Source of the DNA: Cinnamomum chago
Taxonomy: Eukaryota; Streptophyta; Magnoliopsida; Laurales; Lauraceae
Assembly (NCBI GenBank): GCA_038049695.1
Contig: CP142452.1
Coordinates: forward strand, 74,594,501-74,658,500
DNA length: 64,000 nt
Direction: 5' to 3'
The notes below the pieces were generated by a model. It was given only the letters and a program-made list of their open reading frames with translations, was not told where the DNA came from and ran no database searches. Both the position numbers and the translations under genes were made by a program. This document shows positions 1 to 12,640 of the stretch, piece after piece (position 1 is the stretch's first letter; every line of letters starts with the position of its first letter).

Positions 1-760
1 GGCTGGGTATTCATTTCCCATCTTCTCTTGATTCTATTTTCATTTATTTGATGCTCTTTTCTGGATATTCACCTTTGGTCTTCATTTTTAACCACTTATG
101 GTATTCAATTCCTATGTAATCTAATCATCTAGTGCAAACAAACAGGCCCAAGATGTAGATCGAATAATCTTTCCTTTCATGGAAAATGAAATAAGGGGAG
201 ATGGAACATGAATACCGCCATCACCCTAGTAAATCATTTCCATCTTCCCTTTACATATTCCATTAAAGGGGAGGTTATTTGTTAGCCATTTATGGATATT
301 CACCTTCATTTCTTCAATTTTAGACACTATATTAGAAATAAATTTCTTAAAATTTCAAAGAACTCAATTCCATTAAAAAAGGGCCCTAAATTTAAATCAC
401 TCAAATTTCCAGTCTCCAAAATCACACCACAATTGGAGTTGGTCCCTCTGTCCAATTAATCATGTGTAAAACACATGATTGAAACAAAAGGCCAAAGGGA
501 GTGAATCAAATGTTTTACATGAGAACAATCTAACAGTAAGCCCAATTCTAGTAAAGTCTGGCCTGTTCCAATACAGAGGAGACTGTGATTTTAAGCAGTT
601 TAGATTTAGGATGGGCGCCACCTAGGCAATCACAGGTAAATTATTTGCATGCCTGCAATGGATCTGGTGTGATGTAATTGGGGCATCAAGACAATTCATG
701 GAACTTAGGACCCTATACATCATCTGCAACTTGAGCCGATTGAACATGCCATGAATCCTA
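1..760. other. Left edge: downstream of the RNA-binding gene, MITE-like repeat
   Basis: No gene seen. About 150-345 resembles stretches at 30,480-30,700 and 37,010-37,260 (ggatattcacctt, then a tagccac- or tagacac-like tract and tttagaaataaat), so it is probably one dispersed MITE family. The part nearest 764 would hold the 3' UTR of the minus-strand gene; I see no clear poly(A) signal. Confidence 0.4.
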
Positions 761-763
761 AAG

Positions 764-3211
764 TCATGACATGCATAGCATCTCCAATGCTCTAAAATTT
801 TGCCCCTTGATCGGGTAATCGAGACCATCAGGCTGCATTGTAGACGAAAGAGGAGAAACTATTAAAACCAAAGTTCATCTTACCTTCCAATAATCAAACT
901 GATGAGTGAAGAATGAGAAAGGAACCCTTTTATCGTCCGCATACAATTTCTGAGGCCCCCTCTGTTCAAGACCATCTTTTTGCTCTGGTGGAGTGTTCCA
1001 TGGCCTGAGGAAGGAATAGCCCGGCTGTAGGAAACTCAAGAACTTTGGATCTACAGAGAAAGAAGAAAATGCCTCTGGATCTCCTTGATGACCCAAACCT
1101 CCAGCATTGCCCAGCCCATCACACTCAAGATTACTGAAAGACTGAGACATCAACTTTGCAAGAAAACTGACCTCATTCTCATTATTCACTTGATACCTTC
1201 CCCAGGGATACGTAAATGGCTCTGACAGATCATCATACAAAGGCTGATGCTTGGATTCTTCAGCTGGAGTCTGAGTCTGCGCATGTGGTTGCTTGTTGGA
1301 CTGGGGAGGGGAAGGGAGCAAAATCATGTGGGTGGCTGGTCCATTTCCCACAGGCACGATTTTCATTCTACAGATTCCAGAAAAAGACCGCATGAAGTCA
1401 CTGAGCTTGAGGTAGCCAAGGGAAGTATGGTCAAGCTCCAACCCACACGTGGCCCTGAAATCTCCCTTGAGAGATGAGAGAGGGTAAAACTCGCCTTCCC
1501 CCAACCGCTTTGACACATCTATCAAGAATGATGGGAGCCATCTCTTGAAAGTCTCCAGCCATAGAGGGGTGTTCCGAGTTGTGAGACCCAATTGTATGTC
1601 TGGGCTTGTGGTTCGCGGACCACTGGCAATGAGTCTTTCAGCCCAGGACACAAGTTCCTGACTTCCTTCATCTTTTGCTTCCTTTGCGAAAGGATTTAGT
1701 AACTGCTGATGTTCATGTTTCTGTTGGCGATATGCCTTTTGGAACTCATGCAAAACATCTTTTGGTATGGCCCCTTTAATTTCAACTTTCTTTCCTGAAA
1801 TGTTAACATAGTGTGCTTGAACAGCAGCATTAACAGATTCTTCACTTTTAAAGGTGACAAAACCAAAGCCACGAGATTGCATGTAGTCTCCAGCTTGGCT
1901 TCCAATTACTACTGCATCTTCCACAGCACCAAACTCCTCCTCAAAGTAATCCCTCAAATTGCCTAATAAATGAAAGTAAGGACAAGATGTCAAATTAACT
2001 CTTTTTTTTTTTTTTTTTGAGACCTGTCTGAGTGTGTTATGCACGTCAACACATTCCACTTTGCAAATTAATTGGAGTTGTTCAACTAGCAATGCCCTTT
2101 CTATTTTATCATCTACAGAGCTTCCAAATTGTTCTAATGACCATGACACCAGCATTCCTGGTTCCATGTCATGGGGGCTCAAGGGAGAAGAGCATCAGTA
2201 TTGTAGACTATACTGAAAATGGATCAGTGTCCGAGATCTATAGGATGATCCAACGCAGAAATTAGGTAGCATATATTAAATTTATAAGAGGTTTCAATTT
2301 GTTTAAAAGTTTTAAATTTGAATGAGGTTTTAACCTGAGTCAACAGAAGGTGAGAGACCTCCAACAAAAATTTTCTTGCTGAGGTCATCCAAAACACGTG
2401 TGGTATGCTGTAGAAATGGAGAAAACCGAATTGTATTTAGTGAAGCACGTTGAAAACAGAAGAAGGAAGATATCAAGGTAGAACTAGAAAATTGTGAACT
2501 TTGTGGAGCAAGTGGGAACTTTAAGAGGATAGATGCACATATTGGTGGTTGCTAAGTTACCTTGCTCAGGTTTCTAGAAATTGGTGGTGAGGGTAATCCC
2601 TTCTTGAGTTCCGCTGATCCAGATTTAGTTTGTCTCAATTCTGCTTCCCCATGTGTGAAAAAACACTTGGCCCCCCTTGCACACCCACTTGGAGATCCAT
2701 AGTATCGACAGAGATCTGTCTTAGGACTTGTGGAAATTCTGCTGCTGTAAAAGTACGGTGTTATATTGAAAAAAAAAACCCTACCCCATGCAATATATGT
2801 CGAGAATATTTTTTTGGATAGAAATCATAAAATTTAGATATCTGAAAGTGCTGAGATAATGATTTTTTAGCGGTCACCTTTCAAAAGAAATCTGTTTTGG
2901 GTCAAGGAGTCCTTCGCATGCATCTGCATCAGACCTACCATGGTTAAGGCAGTGGAAACCAGTCTCTTGAATTGGAATAACACGGTTCCCTACACAGGGG
3001 AAAAAAATGAAATTTGGTTACTTTTCATATTTTACAAATTATAGATAGCTGGATTGGGTCAAAGTTAACATACAGAAGCTGAGGTTCGTCGGAGTTAGGA
3101 TGAAACGCATGTCCTGTGATTTGGTCAAATCAATGGGCCTTTCTTTCCTGAAGTCATGCAGATTAGAGAGAGTTCTTTCCTGAAGTCATGCAGATGAGAG
3201 AGAGAGAGACA

Positions 3212-3246
<35 letters not shown>

Positions 3247-5600
3247 TTCCACTTCTATTTACTGAAGTTCAAAATGAAGATCAAACAAGAACATAATAAT
3301 CAGACCGTAGATTAAGAGATTGAGTATTTGCCCCGAAGCTCAAGAGGAGCTCAACACATTCCATTGAGTTGCTCTTCACAGCAAAGAACAGAGGAGTTTC
3401 TTCTGTCTCTGAAGCAACATTGACGCAATTGGGATCGCAAAGAAGGAGAATCTTAAAGAAATAAAAAAGAAAAACAGAAAACTGAATCAGATAGTTAAAG
3501 GTTAAGAATTAGCAGAACTTGCTTGACCAACAAAGGGCCATCCTTAAGTCTAATTTTAGATTTTTTGTTCCTTAATTCATCTATACAGCATGACCCTACC
3601 AAAAGCTCAAATTCATTTGAAACTGTGACAAATCCCATGTGTGTGGGTTTCAAGGACTGGTCAACAATAGTCCCCAGTAGAATGTGAAGGGTTTAGAAAG
3701 GACATGAAATAATAAGAGATGCATTCTATATACCTGTAATGCCTGGAAATTACCATTGCCAGCAGCTACATGAACTGGAGTCAGCCCCAACTTGTTCTTT
3801 TGGCTGACCCGAGCCCCATGTCTCAGCAAAAGCCATGCTAGCCTAAAAGGCCAGGCGTTTTGTGGTGAAACACAACATGGGAGAAGCAAGGAAGACTCAG
3901 AAGTTCTCTGTCAGAATATTACCTAAACCTCAAATCCTTTGAATAAGGACTTGCCCTAAGGCACCAATGGAGTGCTGAATTACCATCTCCGTCAGTCTCA
4001 TTGACATCAATTTTTGTCTTGAGAAGCAGTTCTACAACAGCTTCATCACCAGCCTGCATAACAAACACAAAGAAAAAGGATTTGTAACTTCTAAGATTTC
4101 CATAGATTCTATAATTGGACAGGAGTCCAGAGCAAAAAAACCCTAGAGATCCCTGTTGGCTCTAATGCATCTGTCCCTCTGAGAATTTTGAGGTTGTTTC
4201 ATCATTTCTAGCTCCTTGAAGGAAAAGGATTGTGTGCACTCATTCATGCCCCCAAGTGCCTTCAATCTAGTTGGCCCCACCATGGAGAGCCGGAAGCTAA
4301 AAAATAAAAAAAATAAAAAAAGAATAAAAAACCTACCAAAAAAGAGATCCTAGTCATCCAGCCTTTAAATCCCAGTAGAAAAGAAAAGGATAATGGAAAA
4401 CTATTCTCATTCAACAGAGCAAGGAGGTCATTTGGACGTTTGAAACCTGAGTCAAGAAACTTGGTTTAAAGCATAGATGAGGCTTCATACAAATGGATGA
4501 CTTCAGTCACCCGTAAATAACAGTTGTTTTGTATTTTCACATGTTTAGTTACTGGAAAACCAGAGTTACAGGTAACCTAAGTCAAGGACACTGAATTCAA
4601 GGATCCAATGGCCATCCCATTCATCTAATATTTAAATTCTAAGCCATCAACTTCGATAGAGCAATCATATGGTAGAAATCGTTTGAAATATTTCTAAAGA
4701 ACTTTATACATACTGAACTTTGACCAGGTCACATATTTTTCCTTTTAGTTGATTAAAATTAAAAGCTTCAACAATCTCAAGGGCAGTCCAGGCAATTTCG
4801 TGATGATTATCGTACATTGCCACAACACAACCACTTAATCTCTAAAGGGTTGTTTGGATGAGAAAAAGGTTGGAAAACTGTCCACAGATTTCATTTGTAC
4901 TGTGGACAATTTTCTCTGACTTTTCTCCTTGTCCAAGTGAACCCAAAATTCGTAAGAGAGTCATTCAGTGATAATGTGAGTGTTAAATGATAAGTTCTCA
5001 CTAGATTGCCATGATAAGTGGGAAAGAGTTTCCGTAAGGGGGTCGATTGTTTGCACTCATTTACATATGTAAAATTATGATGAACTTAGGCACGATCATG
5101 TTTATTTGCCACATTCATGTGTCACATGCACAAATGAGGTGTGAAAAAGGTGTGTAAATGAGCCCATTTTTAGTGAATCATTTACATAGCTGAATGATTA
5201 CATACGTAAGAGAGGAAAAGGCACCAATACAGTTGCAATAGGGCACCTGGCCAATACTGGTTGCTGCTTTAAACCCCTTCAACCACATTTACCTTTGCAC
5301 TTTTGTGGTCCCCAAATTGGTAATCAAAACAATTAATCTTCTTTATAGGTATGAAAAAAAAAACTAAGACATTTAATTTCGTAACTTAAAACTTCAGAGA
5401 TTTTGAGAAATTTGTGAAAAACATCCAAGAATACCTAACCTAAAGATCTAATTTTCTGCACTTTTCTGGGACCCCAATTCATGATCTGAATCGTTCAATT
5501 TCTCGTATTAATGATAAGAATCAAAACTTTAAATTCATATCATAAATCTTCATAGATTTTGAGATCCATGTGAGAAACACAAACACATCTAAAACCATTG

Positions 5601-5676
<76 letters not shown>

Positions 5677-8524
5677 GAAGATGATCATTTTGATAAACAT
5701 GGTAGTGTGTTTTGCATGAGTAACATTTTTTTTTGAAACGCGCATGAGTAACATTTGCACACGAAAAAAGTTATACATGAAACCATTACATATGTAAAAC
5801 CCATTTCCATATCCCATACGTAAACAACAAACAACACCTAAGCTTGTGGCACAAGGAAAATAACTACCATGTAACTATTATGAGTGGAGCTTATCTGCAA
5901 AGTGTAACTGCAAATCTACTCTCTATTTTTCAGTAAGTAGCTACTAATCTACGGTGCTCAAATGATATGCAGAAATGTGTCGAAATTGTCAGTAAAATAT
6001 AACTTAATGGTAAGTAGGAACAACAATAATAAAGCATTGAAGTTACCTCGCAGGCACTTATCAAGGGCGAGACCATCCTCCTGTCAGTGCAGCTTCCTTG
6101 AGAGACTGCCCCGAAAAACTGAAGAAGCTCCATTGCACACAGCATTGCCTTCCTCTCCTCACTCCTGTTCACCGAAGAGTCAGGATTTGCCCTGCAGGAA
6201 TTGAGCCCCACCTGTCCCACTTCAATCCGACCCAATGCCATTGCTTCCCTGACCACACAATCATAAACTGTAGTCTCTACAACCCTCAACCTCAATGTTG
6301 TTTCTCTTGGCAGCGCCATTGGTGCGTTGACTCTGTCTGCGTCAACCATCAGCAGAACTGCCAGTGCTGCAACCTTTCCCTCCATCGCAATAGTGTACAC
6401 CACTTTTGGCAATGCCTTTGTTTTCACCATTAATAGCCTCACAGCACTCAGATCCTGGGGAAAGGCCTCCACTTTATAACAAGTTGACCCTGAGATCTTT
6501 TTCCTCCCTTACACATTCAAAAAAAGAACCAAAGAAACAAAGAATACAAGTAAAAAGGGCCTGTTTGGATGAGGAGAACAGATGGCGAAGACAGGTGGAG
6601 AAAACTGTCCACAGTTACAGATTTTGTGCTGTAGCTGTAGACAATTTTCTAAGCTTGTATTCTTTGCCTGCTTTCTCCACGTTCAAACAACCCTTATAAC
6701 AATTCTTTCTTCCCTACAGAAAACAAACCCTTTCACTTAGAAGATAAAGCAGCCTTTCCACCGTTTGGTTTGGAGTCCAATCAACCTGCAGCCTAAAATC
6801 ATGCATAACCAAAATACACTGAAGTTTTCAATTCAAGAAAACAAAAGCAACCAAAATATTGCCTGTCATAATTTTTGGACACTCGTATAGATCTCTTTCC
6901 CTATTAACTTAGAAAAGAAGGGAGAATTATTGACCTCATATGTCAAATATACCTTTTGCTCAACAATGCAACCTCAAGAGGAATGAGAGCATCACTATCC
7001 TTAGATCTGAAATCTGTTCTCGCTGCCTTCTGCAGAAGAAGTTCAATGCATCTGGTAGAATGCTCCCTTGCAGCATTATGCAAAGGCGTCCTTCCATTTT
7101 CATCCAGGTCACTAATGTTTGCCATCAGTGTGCAATCTCCATTAAGCAGAGCAGCAGCACAGTCCACAGAATCAAGCTTACACGCAAGATGGAGAAGGCG
7201 TGAAGCTACACTCTGATACACGGATTCTTCAAGACTACTGGTTTCATTTCCTTCAACATTTGCTCTCTCTGATACCTTTTTCCTGATTTTATGCGACAGG
7301 GAAATGAGTTGAGAACTGTCATTATTCCGAACATACTGAGCGAGGCATTTTTCCAACATGATCAGATCAACTCTGGATTCGAGATCCAAAAGAAAACCAT
7401 CTTGTTTATGATAAAAATTGTTCTCTTTATCATTAATATCAGGACAAGGGAAGCAATCTGATTCTTGAAGTTCAGTTAGATCGAATTGCACTGTCTCCTG
7501 CAGCAGATATCCAAGGTAAACAAGATTAAATATGGAAAAAGAAAGAAAATGACAATGCAAAGCCATCAAAGGAATGCAGATGAGATAAATCTTCTTGAAC
7601 AAATCTACAGGTATCACCATAAAAAAACCTGTGGATTGCAGCTGGAGAATAAAAAGATACTAAAAATGGAATGCAGATGGATCTGAAAAAAAGATGAGAT
7701 AGTGGCAATGCAAAGCCACAGGAAGATTACTGCAGAAATCCTACAAGAATGAACGGATACAACCTAAAAAACGGAAAGCCTGATCCACAATCATAAGAAG
7801 CATTAATCACTCAATGATTAGCGGAAGGAAAACGAGGAATCCGCAACTAATCATCTCCTCGCTGAAAGAAATCTCAAGTACAACAAAAGAAAATGAAATC
7901 GCTGCAGAAAAACGATCGAAACCGAAGAAATTTCCTAAACTGATCGAGCGAATCGCCAGGCAGAGCGCTAGAAAGGAAAATAACTACTGAAATCTCAAAT
8001 CTCTCATTAACGCAAGGATAAAACCTAAAATCGGAAAACCGTCTGCACAAACACAAGAAACAGTAATCTAATGCAATAACAACAAGAAATCCGGACCTGA
8101 TCCATGTCATTCGTACATCAGCCGAGTGAATAGCAACGTAAAGCAGAGCAAGGGACAAATCTCCTAAAAGGATCGAGCAATCACAACGGAGAAGAGAAAA
8201 GCAAAACCAATGCAGAAATCTTACAGGAAAGCAAGCATAAAACCTAAAAACGGAAAACCTTCCGACCGAAGAAAAAAAGGAAAACCTCTCGACAATCAAC
8301 GGAACAACGATAACAACATCGAGAAATCGGAACATGATCAATCTCATTGGTAGAAGAACCTAACGAATCACAATGCGGATCAACAAAAAAGGAAAATCGC
8401 AGCAGGATCTTATAGGAATTCAAACTTAATACCTAGAAACCGAAAACCTTCATCGCGATCATGAAAGACAGTAGATTCTCACAGAAAGAAGAAAAGATAA
8501 CAAGGAATTACGCACCTGATCCAT
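764..8524 (-). CDS. ANK-CCCH-RRM-LOTUS RNA-binding protein, 13 exons
   Basis: Predicted RNA-binding regulator; family function is inferred from its domains. Exons (minus): 8524-8516, 7497-6953, 6792-6729, 6454-6047, 4053-3923, 3842-3734, 3451-3306, 3147-3074, 2989-2878, 2744-2561, 2407-2335, 1962-878, 832-764. All junctions are GT-AG and the phases agree; exons 1-12 give 980 codons. Domains: ankyrin repeats at about residues 120-205 (GRTPLHNAAREH) and 343-475 (GLTPVHVAAGNGN; ETPLFFAVKSNS); one C-x8-C-x5-C-x3-H finger at C545, C554, C560, H564; RRM at about 605-685 with RNP2 IFVGGL and RNP1 RGFGFVTF; LOTUS/OST-HTH at about 752-835. The start is exon 1, which encodes only Met-Asp-Gln before a GTGCGT donor. 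The last exon is the least certain: the donor after DYWK (AAG|GTAAGA) is strong and a good acceptor lies at 833, but reading through adds only Val-Arg and a stop at about 875. Domain calls are firm; the exact termini are not. Confidence 0.88.
3141..3246. repeat. 32-bp tandem duplication beside a compound GA/CA microsatellite
   Basis: The 32-bp unit starting ttctttcctgaagtcatgca is present at 3141-3172 and again at 3173-3204, followed by (GA)n(CA)n(GA)n to 3246. On the gene strand the unit contains the splice acceptor cttcag|GAAAG of exon 8, so two identical acceptors lie 32 nt apart. Use of the outer one would shift the reading frame. Confidence 0.8.
4846..4944. mobile_element. Short MITE-like element with internal hairpin
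   Basis: About 100 bp in an intron of the RNA-binding gene. The ends are gggttgtttggatgag and its approximate complement ccaagtgaaccc. Inside, aaaactgtccacag and ctgtggacaatttt form an inverted repeat with one mismatch. It resembles the element at 6556-6694, so the two are probably one family. Confidence 0.55.
5607..5672. repeat. (CT)33 microsatellite
   Basis: An uninterrupted run of about 33 CT dinucleotides within the long intron of the RNA-binding gene (exon 4 to exon 5). Confidence 0.95.
6556..6694. mobile_element. MITE-like element, same family as 4846-4944
   Basis: The ends are agggcctgtttggatg and cgttcaaacaaccct, imperfect terminal inverted repeats typical of hAT-type MITEs. The internal aaaactgtccacag and gtagacaattttct match the hairpin of the element 1.7 kb away. 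It sits in the intron between exons 3 and 4 of the RNA-binding gene. Confidence 0.55.
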
Positions 8525-8560
8525 CTCCTCGGTAGAGAAATCAACGAAAAAGATAAGTCC
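7700..8560. repeat. Degenerate tandem repeat in intron 1, copying exon 1
   Basis: About four diverged units of roughly 190-260 bp. Anchors of the form aacctaaaa(a)cggaaaacc occur at about 7761, 8022, 8241 and 8430. Each is followed 75-90 bp later by a version of the exon-1 region (tgatccatctcctcgg) at about 7845, 8095, 8331 and 8512. The rightmost unit contains the coding exon 1 itself. The unit at 8105-8097 keeps an intact ATGGATCAG followed by GT. Confidence 0.7.
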
Positions 8561-8843
8561 TGTACGTGTTTCTCGTAGGAGATCGACAGCTCTTGATAAA
8601 GCTGCAGTCTTTCGACTTGAGAAAGCTAGAGTCACTCCTAGACCTAGTAGAAGAAGAAGAGGTTTTTTCGAGAAGCTCCTCTGAGCTCGGAGTCTTCTTC
8701 TGCAAGTCGCAAATGAAGGAGACGAAGTTCTTCTCCAGTATTAATAGGCTCCGGAGCCCGGGCTCTCACAATTCATACACGAAGTGCTGCTTTGATGTCC
8801 CTGCCCCCTGGTCGAATTCGCGCGGAATTTCCAAGTCATCTGA

Positions 8844-8895
8844 CACGTGGCACGTGGCTTTTTTAGGGTTCCAGCTGGACAAAAAACGACACGTG
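8844..8895. promoter_or_regulatory. G-box/ABRE cluster upstream of the RNA-binding gene
   Basis: Three CACGTG cores lie at 8844-8849, 8851-8856 and 8890-8895, each in the ABRE-like form ACACGTGGC or GCACGTGGC; a fourth lies at 9072-9077. They are about 320-550 bp upstream of the start codon at 8524. In plants, coupled ABREs bind bZIP (ABF/AREB) factors and confer abscisic-acid or stress response. That this cluster acts on the neighbouring gene is inferred from position. Confidence 0.5.
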
Positions 8896-9079
8896 GCCAT
8901 TTCGTCCAAAGTCCCATTCCCTGCGAGTGGGAACCATGTAACGCATGCCTTCGAATTCAATCTTGGGGCCTACGTAAGAATAATCCAGACCATTAAAGAT
9001 GAATCAAATCCCTCTCATGGATATGTCTTCAAATTTCACCTCATTAGGAGTGAGTCCCAGCACCGATTATACACGTGAG

Positions 9080-9445
9080 GGAAATGTGATCAATGCATAT
9101 CTTGCCCAATCACACGGTCAATCATATGCTCTATCGGAAGTGGCACCCAGTCTTATAGGATGAGATTCATGTTGAACGGTTAGAGCTATATCAGTATATC
9201 TACATGCCCAAATTAAGTTCCATGCATGTGTACGCAGTTTACTGCACATTAAAGACAATTCGTGATTATTGCATATGATTATAGCTATGGCCCGTGCTAA
9301 ATATGAAAGAAAAAAGCTTATATTCTCGTATAAAAGCAATATCAAGGCATGTCAAAGAAAGCATAAAAAAAAAGTATTGAAATATAAATAAAAAGGATTT
9401 GTAAAGGAAGATGAGGGACCCGTAATATTATGGTGTTCTTATCGC

Positions 9446-9476
<31 letters not shown>

Positions 9477-12400
9477 TAGTGATAGCCGAAGGTTGTGCTT
9501 GGCCCGGGTCCTAAAAAAGTATAACTTATAGTAATATTTGAAATATCATTGAAGAGAAAAAGATATATATTAAAAATGTACTTTTATCATTCTTAGAAAT
9601 TTACTAAAAAGAGAGTACGTGCATGCTCTCTATTCAGTGATTGTATACTTCTCAAGATCCAAGCAACCCATCGTGTGGGTCAATCAATGAAGACCATCTG
9701 ACCTTAATCCAGACAAATCTATTCATTAGTGGGCACACTTGAGATTGCAATATTACATTTATATAATGCTAAAAAATATAATATAAATTGTAGTGCCAAC
9801 TATTATTGATATTGGCATACTATTGAATTTCAAATAATTTTTACTTTAACATCACTATTGAATTGAGGGTTTTAATTTTTTTTTTCCCCTGGTAACGAGA
9901 TTCAGAGTGATCTTAGGCACATAAACCGTTCATTGGCAGTGGTTTAAGGAAGATAAAAGAAATTGAGATTAGAAATGAGTGCTTTAAGGAATAAGTGGTC
10001 CTATAAATTAAACTAGCAACAAAGGCCCGTGCTAAAAATGAAAATATGTTAAAATTTAAAAATTCTTTTGAAATATTGTTAAGATAAAATAAATATAAAA
10101 TAATTTTTTTAATTATCTTTGAATATTAAAAATTTTTCTACGTATGAAAATAAATATAAAATAAAGTAAATTTACATAACACGACGACCCCTTGAATTTA
10201 AAGGCATTGACCATTAGGACCATCTCATTTACGGATATATTATACTATTGATGATTGAAAATATAAGAAGAAGAAAACAAACTGGATGGATCTACATCTA
10301 CTAAACAGAACCAAAAGAAAATTATAAACAAAATTAACGTGTTTGATCCATCAATGGGGGCCACCTTTGAAATGTTTTTAATGTGTGAGACCCACTGATG
10401 GCTCTGCATTCAAAGAAGAAAAAAGGGAAGATAAAAAGAAAGGAAATGAAAATCAAATGATTTCATCCTCAGTGGGCCACACACCACATCTGGATTTATG
10501 GTGATCGAACAATTGGCCCCCACAGATGATTGACAGTATAAGAAAAAAAAAAAAAAAAAGAGAGTGGGCCGAACAAGTGTAAGAGAAGAAAAAAAACATA
10601 AAAGATGTACATTGTATGGGATGAGTGTGCGTGGATATAGATATGAGTCAGCATAATATATTTATAATAGTTTTAACTCATATACACACAACATCACATC
10701 CTAATAATTATCAAAGAAATTAAACTTGTATATGATACCAACTCAGTCTGATTGCCCACTACGGATGCATATTGACCTAGAAAACTAATACCTATGCATA
10801 ATCCACGAGTGGGTCCCACTGTAGAAATAAGTTAAATGTGCGTGGCCCACTAATTGATTTGCATTCATTAAGAAACCAGACAACGGCGAACATGCTTGCC
10901 TCCCTCCATCAATGGGGCCCACTCTTAAAAAAAAAGGTTAAGAGAAGGCCATTGGGATTTCATCCAATACTGGAATCCAAGATTGAAATATATTTAATAT
11001 GAATGGGTGCCCACTACTAGATCCATCCATTTAGGGGAAAAATTGAAAGGAGAGCAAAAGAGCAACCGTTTGGATTTCAATTATCGGTAAGGCCCACAAA
11101 ACATATTTAATATGAGACCCATTGATGATTGAAGATTTAAGGAAAAGAAAACAAACCGACTGTAAAGATTTGCTTATAATTTGGATAATGGCAAGAAATA
11201 GAACTCAAATTCAAACGTTCATAAAAATCTCTTATGAGAGAAGTTTTAGGAGAGAAATAGTAGCCCAAAGTGAGGTGGCACCTTAAAACAATGTGGGTTT
11301 TTTTTTGTGTATATTATATATAGTAAAGCAACAGGTTTTTCCCGGGGGAGCGACACGTGGCGCAGATGAATTCCTTGGAGAGTGACGCGTGGCGCATCCT
11401 CAAACTTTTTGCAATGCCACATTCCGGAATTGCAATATAATCTCATCACCTAAAATATCTCAATGTAAATTTTAAATATTCTTAAAATAATATACTCATC
11501 CCTTTCCTAAAACACAGCACAATAATAACTTCTCTTTAGTTATGAAGTCCAAGTCTTCTTTATTTCCAAACTCACAATTTACGGGGTCTACTTTTCTTTA
11601 TACCAACACACTAAGAGCTTTTTTCTCCTTATTTTCCTTTTAATATTTAGTAAGATAAATCTGTGATGCCCATTATGGATATTTTTCTCCTTATTTTTCT
11701 TTAGATATTTGGTATGATTAATTAATCCGTGGGGCCCAATGTGGAAGTCAATTAATTCCAGAATCCACATTTTATTCTAAAATTGCACTCAATTTATGGC
11801 TAAGCACAAATATAATCAAATTAATGTCCTAAAGCCTTTACTATTTACTTGATATTTCCCTAAATATTTCCACCTATCTAAAGTTTCTCCAATGAGTTCC
11901 CATCTTTATAATGAATTATAAATTAATATTTATTTATAATTTATTTATATATTTATATATATTTAGATATATTTCTAATAATTTCTTAATTATGTCTTGC
12001 GTTTGGCGCAGGCCTATTGCACTGGTTTCTTTGAAAGAGAGACTTTTTAGGGATGAGGTGACACACCTCAGAGCCCACCTCTTCCTTTACTTTTAATACA
12101 TAAAAATAATTTAATAGGTGCGTCCATCGAGAAAATTGCACATGAAGGGTAAGTGAGATGGAGAAATTCCAACATGCAATATCATATCATCCACACCTTC
12201 ACTAACCAACTTTTTTTTAGTTAGAGCCCATTTTGACCACTTGTCAATTTTTTGAAAGAGGCCCAAAAGTTAGGGTCCCTTTGAAATTCTCCACACAAAC
12301 CTTTCAAAGAATTTGCATTCCATGAATTTCGATCATTTCACAATCTTTCCTTCCGAAAACCGTGGCACCCAATAATATGACATGGAAGACTGGAAGGAAA

Positions 12401-12640
12401 GATCAGTACGGAAGCCGATAGTGTTACAGAAACGTTTCTGGAGAGCGAACAACCCTATGAGTTGCAGCAGCATGCGATTTGGATATTCACATTACAACTG
12501 AGGCCTCTATACGTTGTGAGTCCTCAAAACGCATGACTACGACTCAGTCTCTCTCTCTGTGCATGCATCCCTCGTTAGGGTACTTTTGTTTCTCGGAAAG
12601 TTTGTTCATGGTTTTGTGATTGGTCATGGTTTTGTAATAA
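9080..12640. other. AT-rich gene-free stretch
   Basis: No supported coding region. An (AAT)n microsatellite lies at 9446-9475. Elsewhere there are several gggccca-containing fragments and two cacgtggcgc/cgcgtggcgc boxes near 11,353 and 11,388. Open frames here are short and have no recognisable motif. Confidence 0.5.

Noticed and set aside
1963-2182. Open frame extending the RRM/LOTUS exon upstream by about 73 codons
   Set aside because: The RRM is continuous only if 2407-2335 is joined directly to 1962; the extension interrupts it, needs a TTG start and includes a poly-A/T run. It is intron.
8566-9078. 170-codon plus-strand frame
   Set aside because: It lies antisense to the leader and promoter of the RNA-binding gene, contains the G-box cluster and has no family signature.
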